NCBI RefSeq assembly: GCF_009762325.1
Contig: NZ_CP034348.1
Span: forward strand, 1,060,501 to 1,124,500
DNA from: Roseovarius faecimaris
GTDB taxonomy: Bacteria; Pseudomonadota; Alphaproteobacteria; Rhodobacterales; Rhodobacteraceae
Reading direction: 5' to 3'
DNA: 64,000 nt
Positions 21,107-28,933 of this stretch are shown in pieces; positions within the stretch are counted from its first letter, which is position 1, and every line of letters starts with the position of its first letter. Position numbers and translations under genes: made by a program. The notes under the pieces are model-generated. The model was not told where the DNA came from, ran no database searches, and saw only the letters and a list, made by a program, of their open reading frames with translations.

Positions 21107-21928
21107 TCAATCCGCCTCAACGAAGCGCCACAGCGCGCTGAGATCGCCCATTTCCCAGACATTGTTGTGACCCGCGCCGCGGATCGCCTGGAATGTCTTT
21201 GGGGATGAACGGGCCGCGTCGTGAATGGCGCGACCCTGTTCAATCGGGATCAACGCGTCCTCCGTTCCGTGAAGGATCAGGAGCGGTGCGGTGAGTGCCC
21301 GGGCATGGGCCTGGCTGTTCCAGACGTTTTTCATCTGCGGAATCAGTGGCTCAAACTGAGGGGCAGTGTGCCGGACAACATCGGCGAGGGTGCGAAAGGG
21401 CGCCTCCAGAACCACGGCCCGGGGTCGGGGCGTGTCAGGCGCATCGAGCATTTTGAGCGTTACAGCGGCGCCAAGACTTTCCCCATAAATGACGATATCA
21501 GTGGCACCAATCCCGGAGATCAGACTGTCGACGTTGCGCCATATGGCCCGCGTGTCACGGGTGATTGCGCGTTCAGATGGCTTGCCGGTACTCCCGGATG
21601 AGCCGCGATAGGCCGGGGCGATCAGGCCATACCCACGGTCCAGAAAGGCCGCAAAGCGATGCGCCCGGTTGGCAAGATTGCCGGCATTGCCGTGGAAATA
21701 GAGGATCACCGGTTTTCCCGGCTCAGGCGGGGAAACCCAAAGCACCAGCGTCTGCCCGAGACTGTCAAACAGCACCTCCCTCACGCTGTCGAGGCCGATG
21801 GTCTCGGGATATGTCCGGCTCTTGTCGAACGGATACACCATCGCGCGTTCAAAACGCCCGAGGCCCAGAAAGCCAGCCCCTCCAAGGGCGGCAACGAGCG
21901 CAAGGAAGGTGATCAGGCGACGTGCCAC
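21107..21928 (-). CDS. Membrane-anchored alpha/beta hydrolase
   Basis: Serine hydrolase of the abhydrolase/BEM46-like type, substrate unknown. The 273-residue protein has one N-terminal hydrophobic segment (LITFLALVAALGGAGFLGL), then an alpha/beta-hydrolase core: oxyanion region YFHGNAGN, nucleophile elbow YGESLG, Asp at HGTEDALIP and His at GAGHNNVW. The start is GTG at 21928, only 3 nt after the pccR stop, so the two genes are likely co-translated. That placement suggests a link to acyl-CoA or ester metabolism, which is inference. Confidence 0.82.
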   Translation of the reverse strand: MARRLITFLALVAALGGAGFLGLGRFERAMVYPFDKSRTYPETIGLDSVREVLFDSLGQTLVLWVSPPEPGKPVILYFHGNAGNLANRAHRFAAFLDRGYGLIAPAYRGSSGSTGKPSERAITRDTRAIWRNVDSLISGIGATDIVIYGESLGAAVTLKMLDAPDTPRPRAVVLEAPFRTLADVVRHTAPQFEPLIPQMKNVWNSQAHARALTAPLLILHGTEDALIPIEQGRAIHDAARSSPKTFQAIRGAGHNNVWEMGDLSALWRFVEAD

Positions 21929-21931
21929 GGG

Positions 21932-23317
21932 TCAGCCAACGCGATAGGGCAGCACACCGCGCTCATCCGGTGTGATCGACAGGTGCCGCTCCAGCGGAGG
22001 AACGGCGCGCTGGTGACATTCCGTCCGCTCGCAGATCCGGCAGGAGATGCCGATGGGCTCAAACGCGCGGGCGTTGGAGATATCCAGATCATCGGCATAG
22101 ACCAACGCATCGGCATGTTTGACTTCACAGCCAAGAGCAATGGCGAAGCGGCGCACAGGCGCGCCGAAACTGCCGCCCGTTTTGGACACGTCCCGCGCCA
22201 GGCTGATATAACGCACCCCGTCCGGTGTCTCGCCAAGCTGGCGCAGGAAGCGGCCCGGCGTTTCAAAGGCGCGGTGCACGTTCCATAGCGGACAGGCCCC
22301 GCCGAAACGCGCGAATTGCAGACGGGTGGCCGAATGGCGTTTGGTGATCGTCCCCGCCTGATCGACGCGCACAAAGAAGAAGGGGATCCCCTTGGCGCCC
22401 GGGCGTTGCAAGGTCGAAAGCCGGTGGCAGACCTGCTCGATCGAGGCCCCGAAGCGCTTGGACAGCAGCTCCAGATCGTGGCGCAACTCCTGCGCGGCCT
22501 CCAGGAAGCGCGTATAGGGCATCATCGCGGCCCCGGCGAAATAGTTGGCCAGGCCGATCTTGGCGATGGAGCGCGCCGCGTCGGACTGGAACTTGGCAAG
22601 GTCGAGCGTGGCCTCCAACAGGGCATCCTGGGTGAGCAGGGCCAGTTGCAGCAGCATCTGAAAGCGCCGGGTTTCCGGCTCTGCCCGGGAGGACAGGTAA
22701 AGGATGCGCGACTCGCGGTCAAACTTGCGCAAGGGACCTTCCTCGGAATTGGCGATGGTGATGCCAAGCTCGCTCAGCCGGGCCTCTGCCGCGTCTGGAC
22801 GGCCTGAACGCGCGAAATGCTCGGCGGCGCGGTCCACGGCATCAATGTAGTTGTCGCAATAGTGGAAGAAGTCGCGCACCTCGTCCCAGGGAGAGGGCCG
22901 CGCACGCGCGTCCTCGCGCCCCAGCGCCTCATCGAGCGAAGCCAGCCGCTCATGGGTCAGCCGATACGCGCTGTGCAGCGCCAGGAAGGCACGCGCCAGC
23001 GCCGGCGCGTTGGATGCGGTAAGGCGCAGATCGGCCAGGGGCGGCATATCATCGACAAAAACCGGATCGGCCAGTGCCTCGCGCATGTCCGAGACCATGC
23101 GTTCGGCATCGCCTGTGCTGAGCTCGGTCACGTCAAAGCCGAACTCCTGCGCCAAGGCCAGCACGACCGTGGTGCTGACCGGGCGGTTGTTGTTTTCCAT
23201 CTGGTTGAGATAGGGCAGGGAGACGCCGAGCTTGGCGGCAAACTCTTTCTGCGTCAGCGCCAGGCGTTGTCGCGTCTCGCGCAGTTTGGCCCCGGCATAG
23301 AGTTTCTGTGTCGCCAT
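21932..23317 (-). CDS. pccR: Short-chain fatty acyl-CoA regulator, PccR type
   Basis: XRE-type regulator of propionyl-CoA carboxylase genes. The 461-residue protein has an N-terminal helix-turn-helix (TQKEFAAKLGVSLPYLNQME, about residues 23-42), a central IrrE/ImmA-like domain, and a Cys-containing C-terminal domain (ISCRICERTECHQRA) as in the ScfR/RamB/PccR group. The pccB gene and TTTGCAAA/GCAAATTTGC operators are next door, matching the known Rhodobacter sphaeroides arrangement. The gene runs opposite to pccB. TTTGCAAA 47 nt upstream of its own start suggests autoregulation. Confidence 0.9.
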   Translation of the reverse strand: MATQKLYAGAKLRETRQRLALTQKEFAAKLGVSLPYLNQMENNNRPVSTTVVLALAQEFGFDVTELSTGDAERMVSDMREALADPVFVDDMPPLADLRLTASNAPALARAFLALHSAYRLTHERLASLDEALGREDARARPSPWDEVRDFFHYCDNYIDAVDRAAEHFARSGRPDAAEARLSELGITIANSEEGPLRKFDRESRILYLSSRAEPETRRFQMLLQLALLTQDALLEATLDLAKFQSDAARSIAKIGLANYFAGAAMMPYTRFLEAAQELRHDLELLSKRFGASIEQVCHRLSTLQRPGAKGIPFFFVRVDQAGTITKRHSATRLQFARFGGACPLWNVHRAFETPGRFLRQLGETPDGVRYISLARDVSKTGGSFGAPVRRFAIALGCEVKHADALVYADDLDISNARAFEPIGISCRICERTECHQRAVPPLERHLSITPDERGVLPYRVG

Positions 23318-23333
23318 GGTTGGTCCTGTCGGA

Positions 23334-23371
23334 TTTGCAGTTTAGCCTTTTATGCAGGCTATGTTTGCAAA
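23334..23371. promoter_or_regulatory. Putative PccR sites upstream of pccR
   Basis: TTTGCAAA at 23364-23371 and an imperfect TTTGCAGT at 23334-23341 are spaced 30 bp centre to centre in the 73-bp gap in front of pccR. The motif resembles the TTTGCAAA element reported for PccR of R. sphaeroides (recalled, not looked up). Confidence 0.6.
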
Positions 23372-23390
23372 GCGCGGATGTCCATATGGC

Positions 23391-24608
23391 TCAGACCCCT
23401 GCGAGCCGCCGTTCGCGCCGTATGGTCAGCCAGATCGCGCCAACCGCCAGAAGCCCGGTGCTCAGCATGATCCACAAAAGGGGGAAGGCCCCCGAGCTTT
23501 CGGTAAGCATTGCTCCGGCCGCGGCGGAAAGAGCAGCGCCACCGCCGATCATGAGCGCCCCGGCAAGCCCCGAGGCTGTGCCCGCAAGATGCGGGCGGAC
23601 CGACAGCGCCCCGGCGGTGGCATTCGGGATCGTCATGCCATTGCCAAGCCCCATGAACGTCATCAGCCCAAAGAAGCTGAGCGCGTTGCCAAGGCCGAGA
23701 TAGAACAAGGACAGGTTGATGGAAATGCCGATAGCATTGAGCAGCGTACCCCAACACACCATCCGGTTGAGCCCGATCCGGGTGGAAAACCGCCCCGAGA
23801 TGAAATTGCCAACGAAGTACCCGATGGCGGGCGCGCCGAAATAGAGACCAAGCTCGGCAGGTGAGAGGCCAAAGACCACATCGCCCACAAACGGCGCCCC
23901 CCCGAGATAGGCAAAGAACGACCCCGAGGACAGCGCAGAGGCCAGGGAATAGCCCCAGAAGCGCGGAGAGGTGAGCAATTCGGGGTATTCCCGGGCCTGC
24001 TCGCGGAAGGTGCGCGATCTGTTTGGCGCCGTTTCGCCCAGATCCGCCCAGGTGAGCCAGAACACCCCGGCCCCGAGGATCAGCAGGGCGACGAAACTGG
24101 CCTGCCACCCAAAGGCCTGATCGAGCCAGCCGCCGAAGGCCGGGCCGATCATCGGAACGACGGCCATGCCCATGGTGACATATCCGATCATGGATGCGGC
24201 CTGTGCATCGGGAACCATATCCCGCACGATGGCGCGGCTTAGCACCATGGCGACCACGATCGTGGCCTGCAGCATGCGGAAAATCAGGAAAACCCACACA
24301 TTGCCAGCCAAAGCACAGCCCAGCGTCGCCAAAAGGAACGTCGCCATTCCGGCGAGGATCACCGGGCGCCTGCCAAGTTTATCGGAGACCGGCCCGATGA
24401 TCAGCTGCAAGACGGCATTGACCCCGAGATAGAGCGCGACCGAAAGCTGGAGCAGGCGGTAATCCGTCTCAAAATACAGTGTCATACCCGGCAGGCTGGG
24501 CAGGAAGATATTCATGGCCAGCGCCGACAACCCCGCGAGCAGGATCAGCGTGAGGATATGCGGGGGGCTGCGTCGATCCAGAAAGCGGACCAATGGCGGA
24601 GTAGACAT
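23391..24608 (-). CDS. Bcr/CflA-type MFS efflux transporter
   Basis: Inner-membrane exporter of the DHA1 drug:H+ antiporter group. The 405-residue protein has about 12 transmembrane helices and the motif-A loop GPVSDKLGRRPVILAG after helix 2. The start MSTPPLVRFLDRRSPP at 24608 is taken over a 12-residue upstream extension because it gives the normal Bcr/CflA N-terminus. It is transcribed away from pccB through the same AT-rich region that carries PccR-like sites, so propionate-dependent control is possible. Substrate unknown. Confidence 0.85.
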   Translation of the reverse strand: MSTPPLVRFLDRRSPPHILTLILLAGLSALAMNIFLPSLPGMTLYFETDYRLLQLSVALYLGVNAVLQLIIGPVSDKLGRRPVILAGMATFLLATLGCALAGNVWVFLIFRMLQATIVVAMVLSRAIVRDMVPDAQAASMIGYVTMGMAVVPMIGPAFGGWLDQAFGWQASFVALLILGAGVFWLTWADLGETAPNRSRTFREQAREYPELLTSPRFWGYSLASALSSGSFFAYLGGAPFVGDVVFGLSPAELGLYFGAPAIGYFVGNFISGRFSTRIGLNRMVCWGTLLNAIGISINLSLFYLGLGNALSFFGLMTFMGLGNGMTIPNATAGALSVRPHLAGTASGLAGALMIGGGAALSAAAGAMLTESSGAFPLLWIMLSTGLLAVGAIWLTIRRERRLAGV

Positions 24609-24662
24609 GAAATACCGGTAGGAGGCTGCGACCCGGAAGTCCATTCATCCGTGAAATAATTA

Positions 24663-24764
24663 GCAAATTTTCAATTATTCAGCCATCTGTTTCCAATAGT
24701 TTGCAAATTTGCCGGATTCTGCTTTGGCCTGAGGCATTCGGACAGTATGGTGCCGCAAATTTGC
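24663..24764. promoter_or_regulatory. Cluster of PccR-like operators before pccB
   Basis: Three GCAAATTTGC-type elements: GCAAATTTTC at 24663-24672 (one mismatch), TTTGCAAATTTGC at 24700-24712, and a perfect GCAAATTTGC palindrome at 24755-24764. They lie in the 181-bp divergent region between the MFS gene and pccB, the last one 26 bp before the pccB ATG. Confidence 0.7.
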
Positions 24765-24789
24765 GCTGACATCATCTACAGGGGACATC

Positions 24790-26322
24790 ATGGAAGATAT
24801 TCTTCAGGTTCTGGAAGACCGCCGCGCCGAAGCGCGCTTGGGAGGGGGCGAACGCCGGGTTGCGTCGCAGCATGAGAAGGGCAAGCTGACAGCGCGCGAG
24901 CGGGTTGAGCTTTTGCTGGACGAAGGCAGCTTTGAAGAGTTTGACATGTTCAAAACCCATCGCTGCACCGATTTCGGGATGGAGAAGTCAAGACCTTATG
25001 GCGACGGCGTGATCACCGGCTGGGGAACGATCAATGGCCGTATGGTCTATGTGTTCAGTCAGGACTTTACCGTGCTGGGCGGTTCCGTCAGCGAGACCCA
25101 CGCCGCAAAAATCTGCAAGATCATGGACATGGCCGTTCAGAACGGCGCGCCGGTGATTGGCATCAACGATTCCGGTGGCGCGCGCATTCAGGAGGGCGTG
25201 GACAGCCTTGCAGGCTATGGCGAAGTCTTCCAGCGCAATATCGAGGCCTCCGGCGTTGTCCCGCAGATCAGCGTGATCATGGGCCCCTGCGCGGGTGGTG
25301 CGGTTTATTCACCTGCGATGACCGACTTCATTTTCATGGTCAAGGACAGCTCTTACATGTTCGTGACCGGCCCTGACGTGGTCAAAACCGTGACCAATGA
25401 ACAGGTGACCGCCGAAGAACTGGGCGGGGCGAGCACCCACACCAGGAAATCAAGCGTGGCCGATGCGGCATTTGAAAACGACGTGGAGGCACTGGCCGAG
25501 GTTCGCCGCCTGGTCGATTTCCTGCCGTCCTCGAACCGTGAAAAACCGCCTGTGCGCCCGTTCTTCGACGAGCCGGGCCGTGTCGAAGACAGCCTTGATA
25601 CGCTGATCCCCGACAACCCGAACACCCCCTATGACATGAAAGAGCTGATCGTCAAACTGGCCGACGAGGGCGATTTCTATGAGCTTCAGGAAGAGTTCGC
25701 CAAGAACATGATCACCGGGTTCATCCGCCTCGAAGGGCAGACGGTGGGTGTGGTTGCCAACCAGCCGATGGTCTTGGCCGGTGTTCTGGATATCGACAGC
25801 GCGCGCAAGGCCGCGCGCTTTGTAAGGTTCTGCGATTGCTTCGAGATTCCGATCCTGACGCTGATCGACGTGCCGGGCTTCCTGCCGGGAACCAGCCAGG
25901 AATATGGCGGTGTGATCAAACATGGGGCCAAGCTGCTCTTTGCCTATGGCGAGGCGACCGTGCCGAAGGTGACGGTGATCACCCGCAAAGCCTATGGCGG
26001 GGCCTATGTGGTGATGAGCTCCAAGCACCTTCGCGGCGATTTCAACTATGCGTGGCCGACGGCCGAGATCGCTGTGATGGGGGCCAAGGGCGCGACCGAA
26101 ATCATCCATCGTGCCGATCTCGGCGATGCCGAAAAGATCGCGGCGCACACGAAGGATTACGAGGATCGTTTCGCCAACCCGTTTGTGGCGGCGGAGCGGG
26201 GCTTCATCGATGAGGTCATCATGCCGCACAGCACGCGGCTACGGGTGAGCCGAGCTTTCGCCTCGTTGCGCAACAAGCAACAGAAGATGCCGTGGAAGAA
26301 GCACGACAACATTCCTCTTTGA
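24790..26322 (+). CDS. pccB: Propionyl-CoA carboxylase beta (carboxyltransferase) subunit
   Basis: Transfers the carboxyl group from biotin to propionyl-CoA to form (S)-methylmalonyl-CoA. The 510-residue protein has the two carboxyltransferase halves, with [20 protein letters not shown] in the first and [16 protein letters not shown] and [18 protein letters not shown] in the second. GGGGAC precedes the ATG. It lies behind PccR-type operators and is separated from pccA by 2.6 kb containing small genes. In the cell it would work with pccA (28934) and feed mcm (33474), with an epimerase elsewhere. Confidence 0.97.
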   Translation: MEDILQVLEDRRAEARLGGGERRVASQHEKGKLTARERVELLLDEGSFEEFDMFKTHRCTDFGMEKSRPYGDGVITGWGTINGRMVYVFSQDFTVLGGSVSETHAAKICKIMDMAVQNGAPVIGINDSGGARIQEGVDSLAGYGEVFQRNIEASGVVPQISVIMGPCAGGAVYSPAMTDFIFMVKDSSYMFVTGPDVVKTVTNEQVTAEELGGASTHTRKSSVADAAFENDVEALAEVRRLVDFLPSSNREKPPVRPFFDEPGRVEDSLDTLIPDNPNTPYDMKELIVKLADEGDFYELQEEFAKNMITGFIRLEGQTVGVVANQPMVLAGVLDIDSARKAARFVRFCDCFEIPILTLIDVPGFLPGTSQEYGGVIKHGAKLLFAYGEATVPKVTVITRKAYGGAYVVMSSKHLRGDFNYAWPTAEIAVMGAKGATEIIHRADLGDAEKIAAHTKDYEDRFANPFVAAERGFIDEVIMPHSTRLRVSRAFASLRNKQQKMPWKKHDNIPL

Positions 26323-26326
26323 GCCG

Positions 26327-26360
26327 GTTGGCACAGGTTTTCAGGACCTGTGCCGCCAAC
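26327..26360 (+). repeat. Long stem-loop right after pccB
   Basis: GTTGGCACAGGT pairs with ACCTGTGCC-G-CCAAC (one bulged base), beginning 5 bp after the pccB stop. No U-tract follows, so it may protect the 3' end or cause partial termination so that pccB exceeds downstream genes. Confidence 0.6.
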
Positions 26361-26394
26361 TGACCGAGATGAGAAAGGGCTGAGTACGCGAGCC

Positions 26395-26727
26395 ATGGCA
26401 CGCAACCACTGGCATATACTGCATGACGACGGCGCGCTGACAGTTGCGCGCCGGGTGCCGGTGCGGTTTGACCTGGCGGTGTCTACCCGGCTGCCGATGG
26501 GGCGCAAGCTGCGCCTTGCGCAGCAGGTTCGCCAGGATCTGTGGCGGCTGTTGCGCGGGTTGCGTGGCTTTGCGCCCGTGGTGCGTGTTGAGGAACAAAG
26601 CGGCGGCCTGCTGTTGACGGCAGGCGGGCAGGTGGACGGAGATTGGCCCGCCGAAACCGAAAGCCAGATCGCTGCGCTGCTGGCCTGTCCGGCGCGTCGC
26701 GCGCGCTGGCTGAGGTGGGCGGCATGA
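26395..26727 (+). CDS. Unknown 110-residue protein downstream of pccB
   Basis: Not recognised as a named family. The product (MARNHWHILHDDGALTVARR) is basic, without signal peptide or membrane segment. It is mostly alpha/beta in appearance, with an Arg-rich middle (GRKLRLAQQVRQDLWRLLRG) and an ending rich in Arg and Trp (RRARWLRW). ATG 26395 is preferred; an upstream in-frame start adds 15 residues without a better ribosome-binding site. The 3' end overlaps the next gene (ATGA), so the two are coupled. Its setting in a pcc locus is the only hint to function. Confidence 0.65.
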   Translation: MARNHWHILHDDGALTVARRVPVRFDLAVSTRLPMGRKLRLAQQVRQDLWRLLRGLRGFAPVVRVEEQSGGLLLTAGGQVDGDWPAETESQIAALLACPARRARWLRWAA

Positions 26728-27164
26728 TGCGCTATGTCTATCTTGCTGTTGGCCCGCTGGTGGTGATCGCCGTCGGGGCCTGGCTGGTTCTGAGCCTGCC
26801 CGAGGAGGAGGTCAAGGACAGCGCGCGCTCCGGCAGTGCCGGTGTGAGCCTGCCATCGGGGCTTGAGGCGGAACTGCAAGAGATGCTGTGGGACCGGCCG
26901 GGTCAGGGCCTGGTCTACCGGTTCCGCTTTGTTGCGCCTGCGTTTGAGCAGACCGACGATGTCGAGCGGACCATGACCGACCTGGAGCATCTTTGCACCC
27001 ATTTTGCCCTGCCCAAGCTTGCCAATACCGGTCCGTTGCCCAATCAGATCATTATTTCGCTGGCCGACAAACCCTCGGAATTCGGCCAGTACGACGAGAA
27101 TGTCGTCCAGGTTTTCGAAGCGTTCCGGGTCGAAAACGACACCTGTATCTGGGAGGTGTTCTGA
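26724..27164 (+). CDS. Membrane-anchored/exported DUF6497-like protein
   Basis: A 146-residue protein with one N-terminal hydrophobic segment (YLAVGPLVVIAVGAWLVLSL), then a soluble domain. It contains SLPSGLEAELQEMLWDRPGQ and an ending ENDTCIWEVF, which I recall as features of the DUF6497 family of Rhodobacterales; this could not be searched. Two cysteines (HLCTHF and NDTCIW) may form a disulfide in the periplasm. ATG 26724 overlaps the previous stop. Function unknown. Confidence 0.7.
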   Translation: MMRYVYLAVGPLVVIAVGAWLVLSLPEEEVKDSARSGSAGVSLPSGLEAELQEMLWDRPGQGLVYRFRFVAPAFEQTDDVERTMTDLEHLCTHFALPKLANTGPLPNQIIISLADKPSEFGQYDENVVQVFEAFRVENDTCIWEVF

Positions 27165-27378
27165 TGCAACCACAATATGTTGCGGCGCACTCTTCATGTT
27201 CGGCCCTGGTTGAGGCTTTGGCGTCACAAGTGCGCGCTATGGCTTTGAATTCATGTTGTTCTTTCGCCCGATCAGCTATGCTGTCCCTTGGCTGCACGGC
27301 AGCCGTCGAACCCGCGCAAAGCGGGGACCAGCGGGGTCAGCCCCCGCACCCGGTTGCGCAAGAAAACAGGAGCAGTAC

Positions 27379-27525
27379 ATGTCGAACACTCTCAGGACCC
27401 TGGCAGCGCTTGGGCTGGTCGCCTTCGTGGCGGCTTGCGGCGGACAGAGCCAGGAAGAGGACTTTGTCGTGGTGGCGCCCGAGCCCATCTCGGTCGAACC
27501 GGAATACACGGGCAAATACAAATAA
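27379..27525 (+). CDS. Small lipoprotein (48 residues)
   Basis: Starts MSNTLRTLAALGLVAFVAAC, with a clear lipobox (V-A-A-C, Cys20) followed by Gly-Gly, so the mature peptide is only about 29 residues: acidic, with proline and valine. CAGGAG sits 7 nt before the ATG. A longer in-frame extension to 27253 is unlikely. A strong terminator hairpin follows at 27539, making this the last gene of the pccB-proximal unit. The 214 bp before it show no other gene. Function unknown. Confidence 0.75.
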   Translation: MSNTLRTLAALGLVAFVAACGGQSQEEDFVVVAPEPISVEPEYTGKYK

Positions 27526-27538
27526 GCCTTTGACAGGT

Positions 27539-27575
27539 GGCAAGGCGCGGGTGATGTCGCCCGGGCCTTGCCTTG
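27539..27575 (+). terminator. Terminator hairpin after the 48-residue lipoprotein
   Basis: GGCAAGGC pairs with GCCTTGCC, with a further inner CGGG/CCCG stem, 13 bp past the stop at 27525. The following TTGT is a weak U-tract. It closes the transcript that starts at pccB. Confidence 0.7.
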
Positions 27576-27603
27576 TGCGCCCTCTGATCAGGGGGGGCGT
27601 AAG

Positions 27604-27966
27604 ATGCTGAAACATCGTGGTTTCCCGGGGCGTCTGCCCGGAACGGATTATCAATTCACCATACGGCGGGCCAATCCGAAAGGCGTCACGCCGATCAAGG
27701 CACGCGAACGGTTCCGCGACCGGCGTCCGGCTGACCGACGCGCCGATACCGCGTTTGTGCGCGCCCTCTGGGAGGCGTTTGGCAATCAGCCTTTCGAGCG
27801 CGGCAATCTCGATGCAGGACGGTTGAGCTGGCTCTTCGGGCGAGAGGTTCTGCCTGCTGAAGAGCCGTTTGATCCGGAAAGCTACGAAGCCCTGATGGTG
27901 CTCGATGTGGCCGCCGCGCGCGCGTCCTTTCCCCAGGCCTTCGACGACGCGGGAGATGAATGGTGA
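27604..27966 (+). CDS. Unknown conserved-looking 120-residue protein in the pcc locus
   Basis: Begins MLKHRGFPGRLPGTDYQFTI, with no signal peptide and no membrane segment. It is strongly basic at the N-terminal half and acidic toward the end (FPQAFDDAGDEW). A purine-rich GGGGGGGCG lies a few bases before ATG 27604. I do not recognise a domain. It is bracketed by terminators (27539 and 28180), so it may form its own short transcript. Codon use matches neighbours. Confidence 0.65.
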   Translation: MLKHRGFPGRLPGTDYQFTIRRANPKGVTPIKARERFRDRRPADRRADTAFVRALWEAFGNQPFERGNLDAGRLSWLFGREVLPAEEPFDPESYEALMVLDVAAARASFPQAFDDAGDEW

Positions 27967-28145
27967 GGTGGCAGGATCCATTTAAGCCATGCGGCCCGGC
28001 CCGGAATGGCATTTTCTTGCCGATCGACGGCGCGTTTGTGCGGATTGCAGCCGATCCCATAAAAGGGACACGGACGCGGATGGACAGCGCGCAAAAACCA
28101 TGCAGCATGGGGGCTGTAGTACCAGCCCTTCCCCTAGGGGCTCTG

Positions 28146-28180
28146 TTTGCAAGTCTATTCCGTTACCCTTCCCCTATTGG
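28146..28180 (+). promoter_or_regulatory. Shared intergenic module, copy 1 (possible promoter)
   Basis: Contains CTATTCCGT-N4-CTTCCCCTAT-N-GG, the same as at 57530-57564, with 27 of 35 positions identical by direct alignment. TTGCAA and CCCTAT could act as -35/-10 elements. It lies 178 bp before a small lipoprotein gene. Confidence 0.4.
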
Positions 28181-28217
28181 GCGGCCAGCATTCATCCCAA
28201 GCTGGCCGTCCATTTTT
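28180..28217 (+). terminator. Rho-independent terminator upstream of the 28358 lipoprotein
   Basis: GGCGGCCAGC and GCTGGCCGTC form a 10-bp stem (with one G-U pair) around an 11-nt loop, followed by CATTTTTTGC. It would stop transcripts from 27604-27966, or act as an attenuator if transcription starts in the module just upstream. Confidence 0.75.
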
Positions 28218-28357
28218 TGCTTTGAAAACAATGCCTATTGCCGTCAGCGAGCCTTTGCCGAGATTGGTGTTTTGCCGCAAGGCGGCTTGGATCGCCCTCG
28301 GGTAACCCCTATCTCTGCACCTGCGCTCCTGGGGAACTCAACAAGAGGCGATAGACC

Positions 28358-28567
28358 ATGCAGATCAACGTCAAAGCTTTCATACTGGTCCTCGGTTTGG
28401 CCCCGCTTGCGGGCTGCGGCGACACGGCGCTTGAACAGGCCGTGCTTGGCGCAGGTGCCGGTGCGGGCACAGCGGCTATTCTCGACGGCAACATCCTCAC
28501 CGGAGCCGCTGTCGGGGCTGCGGGCAACGTGCTTTACTGCCAGACCGGCAAGAAACGGCGCTGCTGA
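28358..28567 (+). CDS. Small lipoprotein with glycine-zipper segment
   Basis: The 69-residue product starts MQINVKAFILVLGLAPLAGC; the lipobox L-A-G-C gives a lipidated Cys20. The mature part has a Gly/Ala-rich stretch (VLGAGAGAGTAAILDGN and GAAVGAAGNVLY), typical of glycine-zipper outer-membrane lipoproteins, then a Cys-containing basic end (CQTGKKRRC). AAGAGGCG precedes the ATG. It is the second of three tiny lipoproteins between pccB and pccA. Confidence 0.75.
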   Translation: MQINVKAFILVLGLAPLAGCGDTALEQAVLGAGAGAGTAAILDGNILTGAAVGAAGNVLYCQTGKKRRC

Positions 28568-28575
28568 GACCAAGA

Positions 28576-28609
28576 CCCCCCTTGGTGAAGCAATCACGCC
28601 ACAAGGGGG
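28576..28609 (+). repeat. Stem-loop after the glycine-zipper lipoprotein
   Basis: CCCCCTTG pairs with CAAGGGGG around an 18-nt loop, 9 bp after the stop at 28567. No U-tract follows, so its role (3'-end protection or weak termination) is uncertain. Confidence 0.5.
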
Positions 28610-28698
28610 AATGGCCCGCGAAACTTCCCGTTGGCAAAGCGCTTTCAATACAGTAGTTTATGCGCAATGGGGGGCGTCCAAGAAACGAGGCGCCGAAT

Positions 28699-28812
28699 AT
28701 GGGCTATATCAAAGCAGTGTTTCTACTGTCCATGTTGGGGGCGTGTGCCGCGCCCGAAGTGTCGAGCCGCATGGCTTTCGACCCGTACATGATGACACCG
28801 ATCACGAACTGA
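28699..28812 (+). CDS. Tiny lipoprotein, 37 residues
   Basis: ATG 28699 opens a 37-codon frame: MGYIKAVFLLSMLGACAAPE, then VSSRMAFDPYMMTPITN and TGA. It has a short basic start, a hydrophobic core and a lipobox (L13-G14-A15-Cys16), leaving about 22 residues after lipidation. ACGAGG lies about 8 nt before the ATG. It is the last small gene before a strong terminator at 28862 and pccA. The entericidin-like size is suggestive, but no family is claimed. Confidence 0.6.
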   Translation: MGYIKAVFLLSMLGACAAPEVSSRMAFDPYMMTPITN

Positions 28813-28861
28813 TCGGGTGGCCCGGCGCGTATAGCGTCGGACTGGCCGGTCCCAGCAATTT

Positions 28862-28910
28862 GACGAAACGCACGACCTGCAGATCGCGGGCCGTGCGTTT
28901 TGTCGTTTTC
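28862..28910 (+). terminator. Strong terminator just upstream of pccA
   Basis: GACGAAACGCACG pairs with CGTGCGTTTTGTC (13 bp, one G-U pair), followed by GTTTTC. It ends 24 bp before the pccA ATG, leaving no room for a normal promoter after it. It therefore ends the 28699 transcript and may attenuate pccA. Confidence 0.75.
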
Positions 28911-28933
28911 AGACGTCAAACAAGGGGACAGAT

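Larger units (their letters stand above)
27967..28357. other. 391-bp gap with a shared intergenic module and a terminator
   Basis: No convincing gene is present. The gap holds a 35-bp module at 28146-28180 that recurs at 57530-57564 (see findings) and a terminator at 28180-28217. TTTGCAAG at 28146 is a weak match to the PccR motif. Confidence 0.6.

Noticed and set aside
27331-27347. GCGGGG/CCCCGC stem-loop before the 48-residue lipoprotein
   Set aside because: It is short, GC-rich and has no U-tract; such hairpins are expected by chance in GC-rich DNA.
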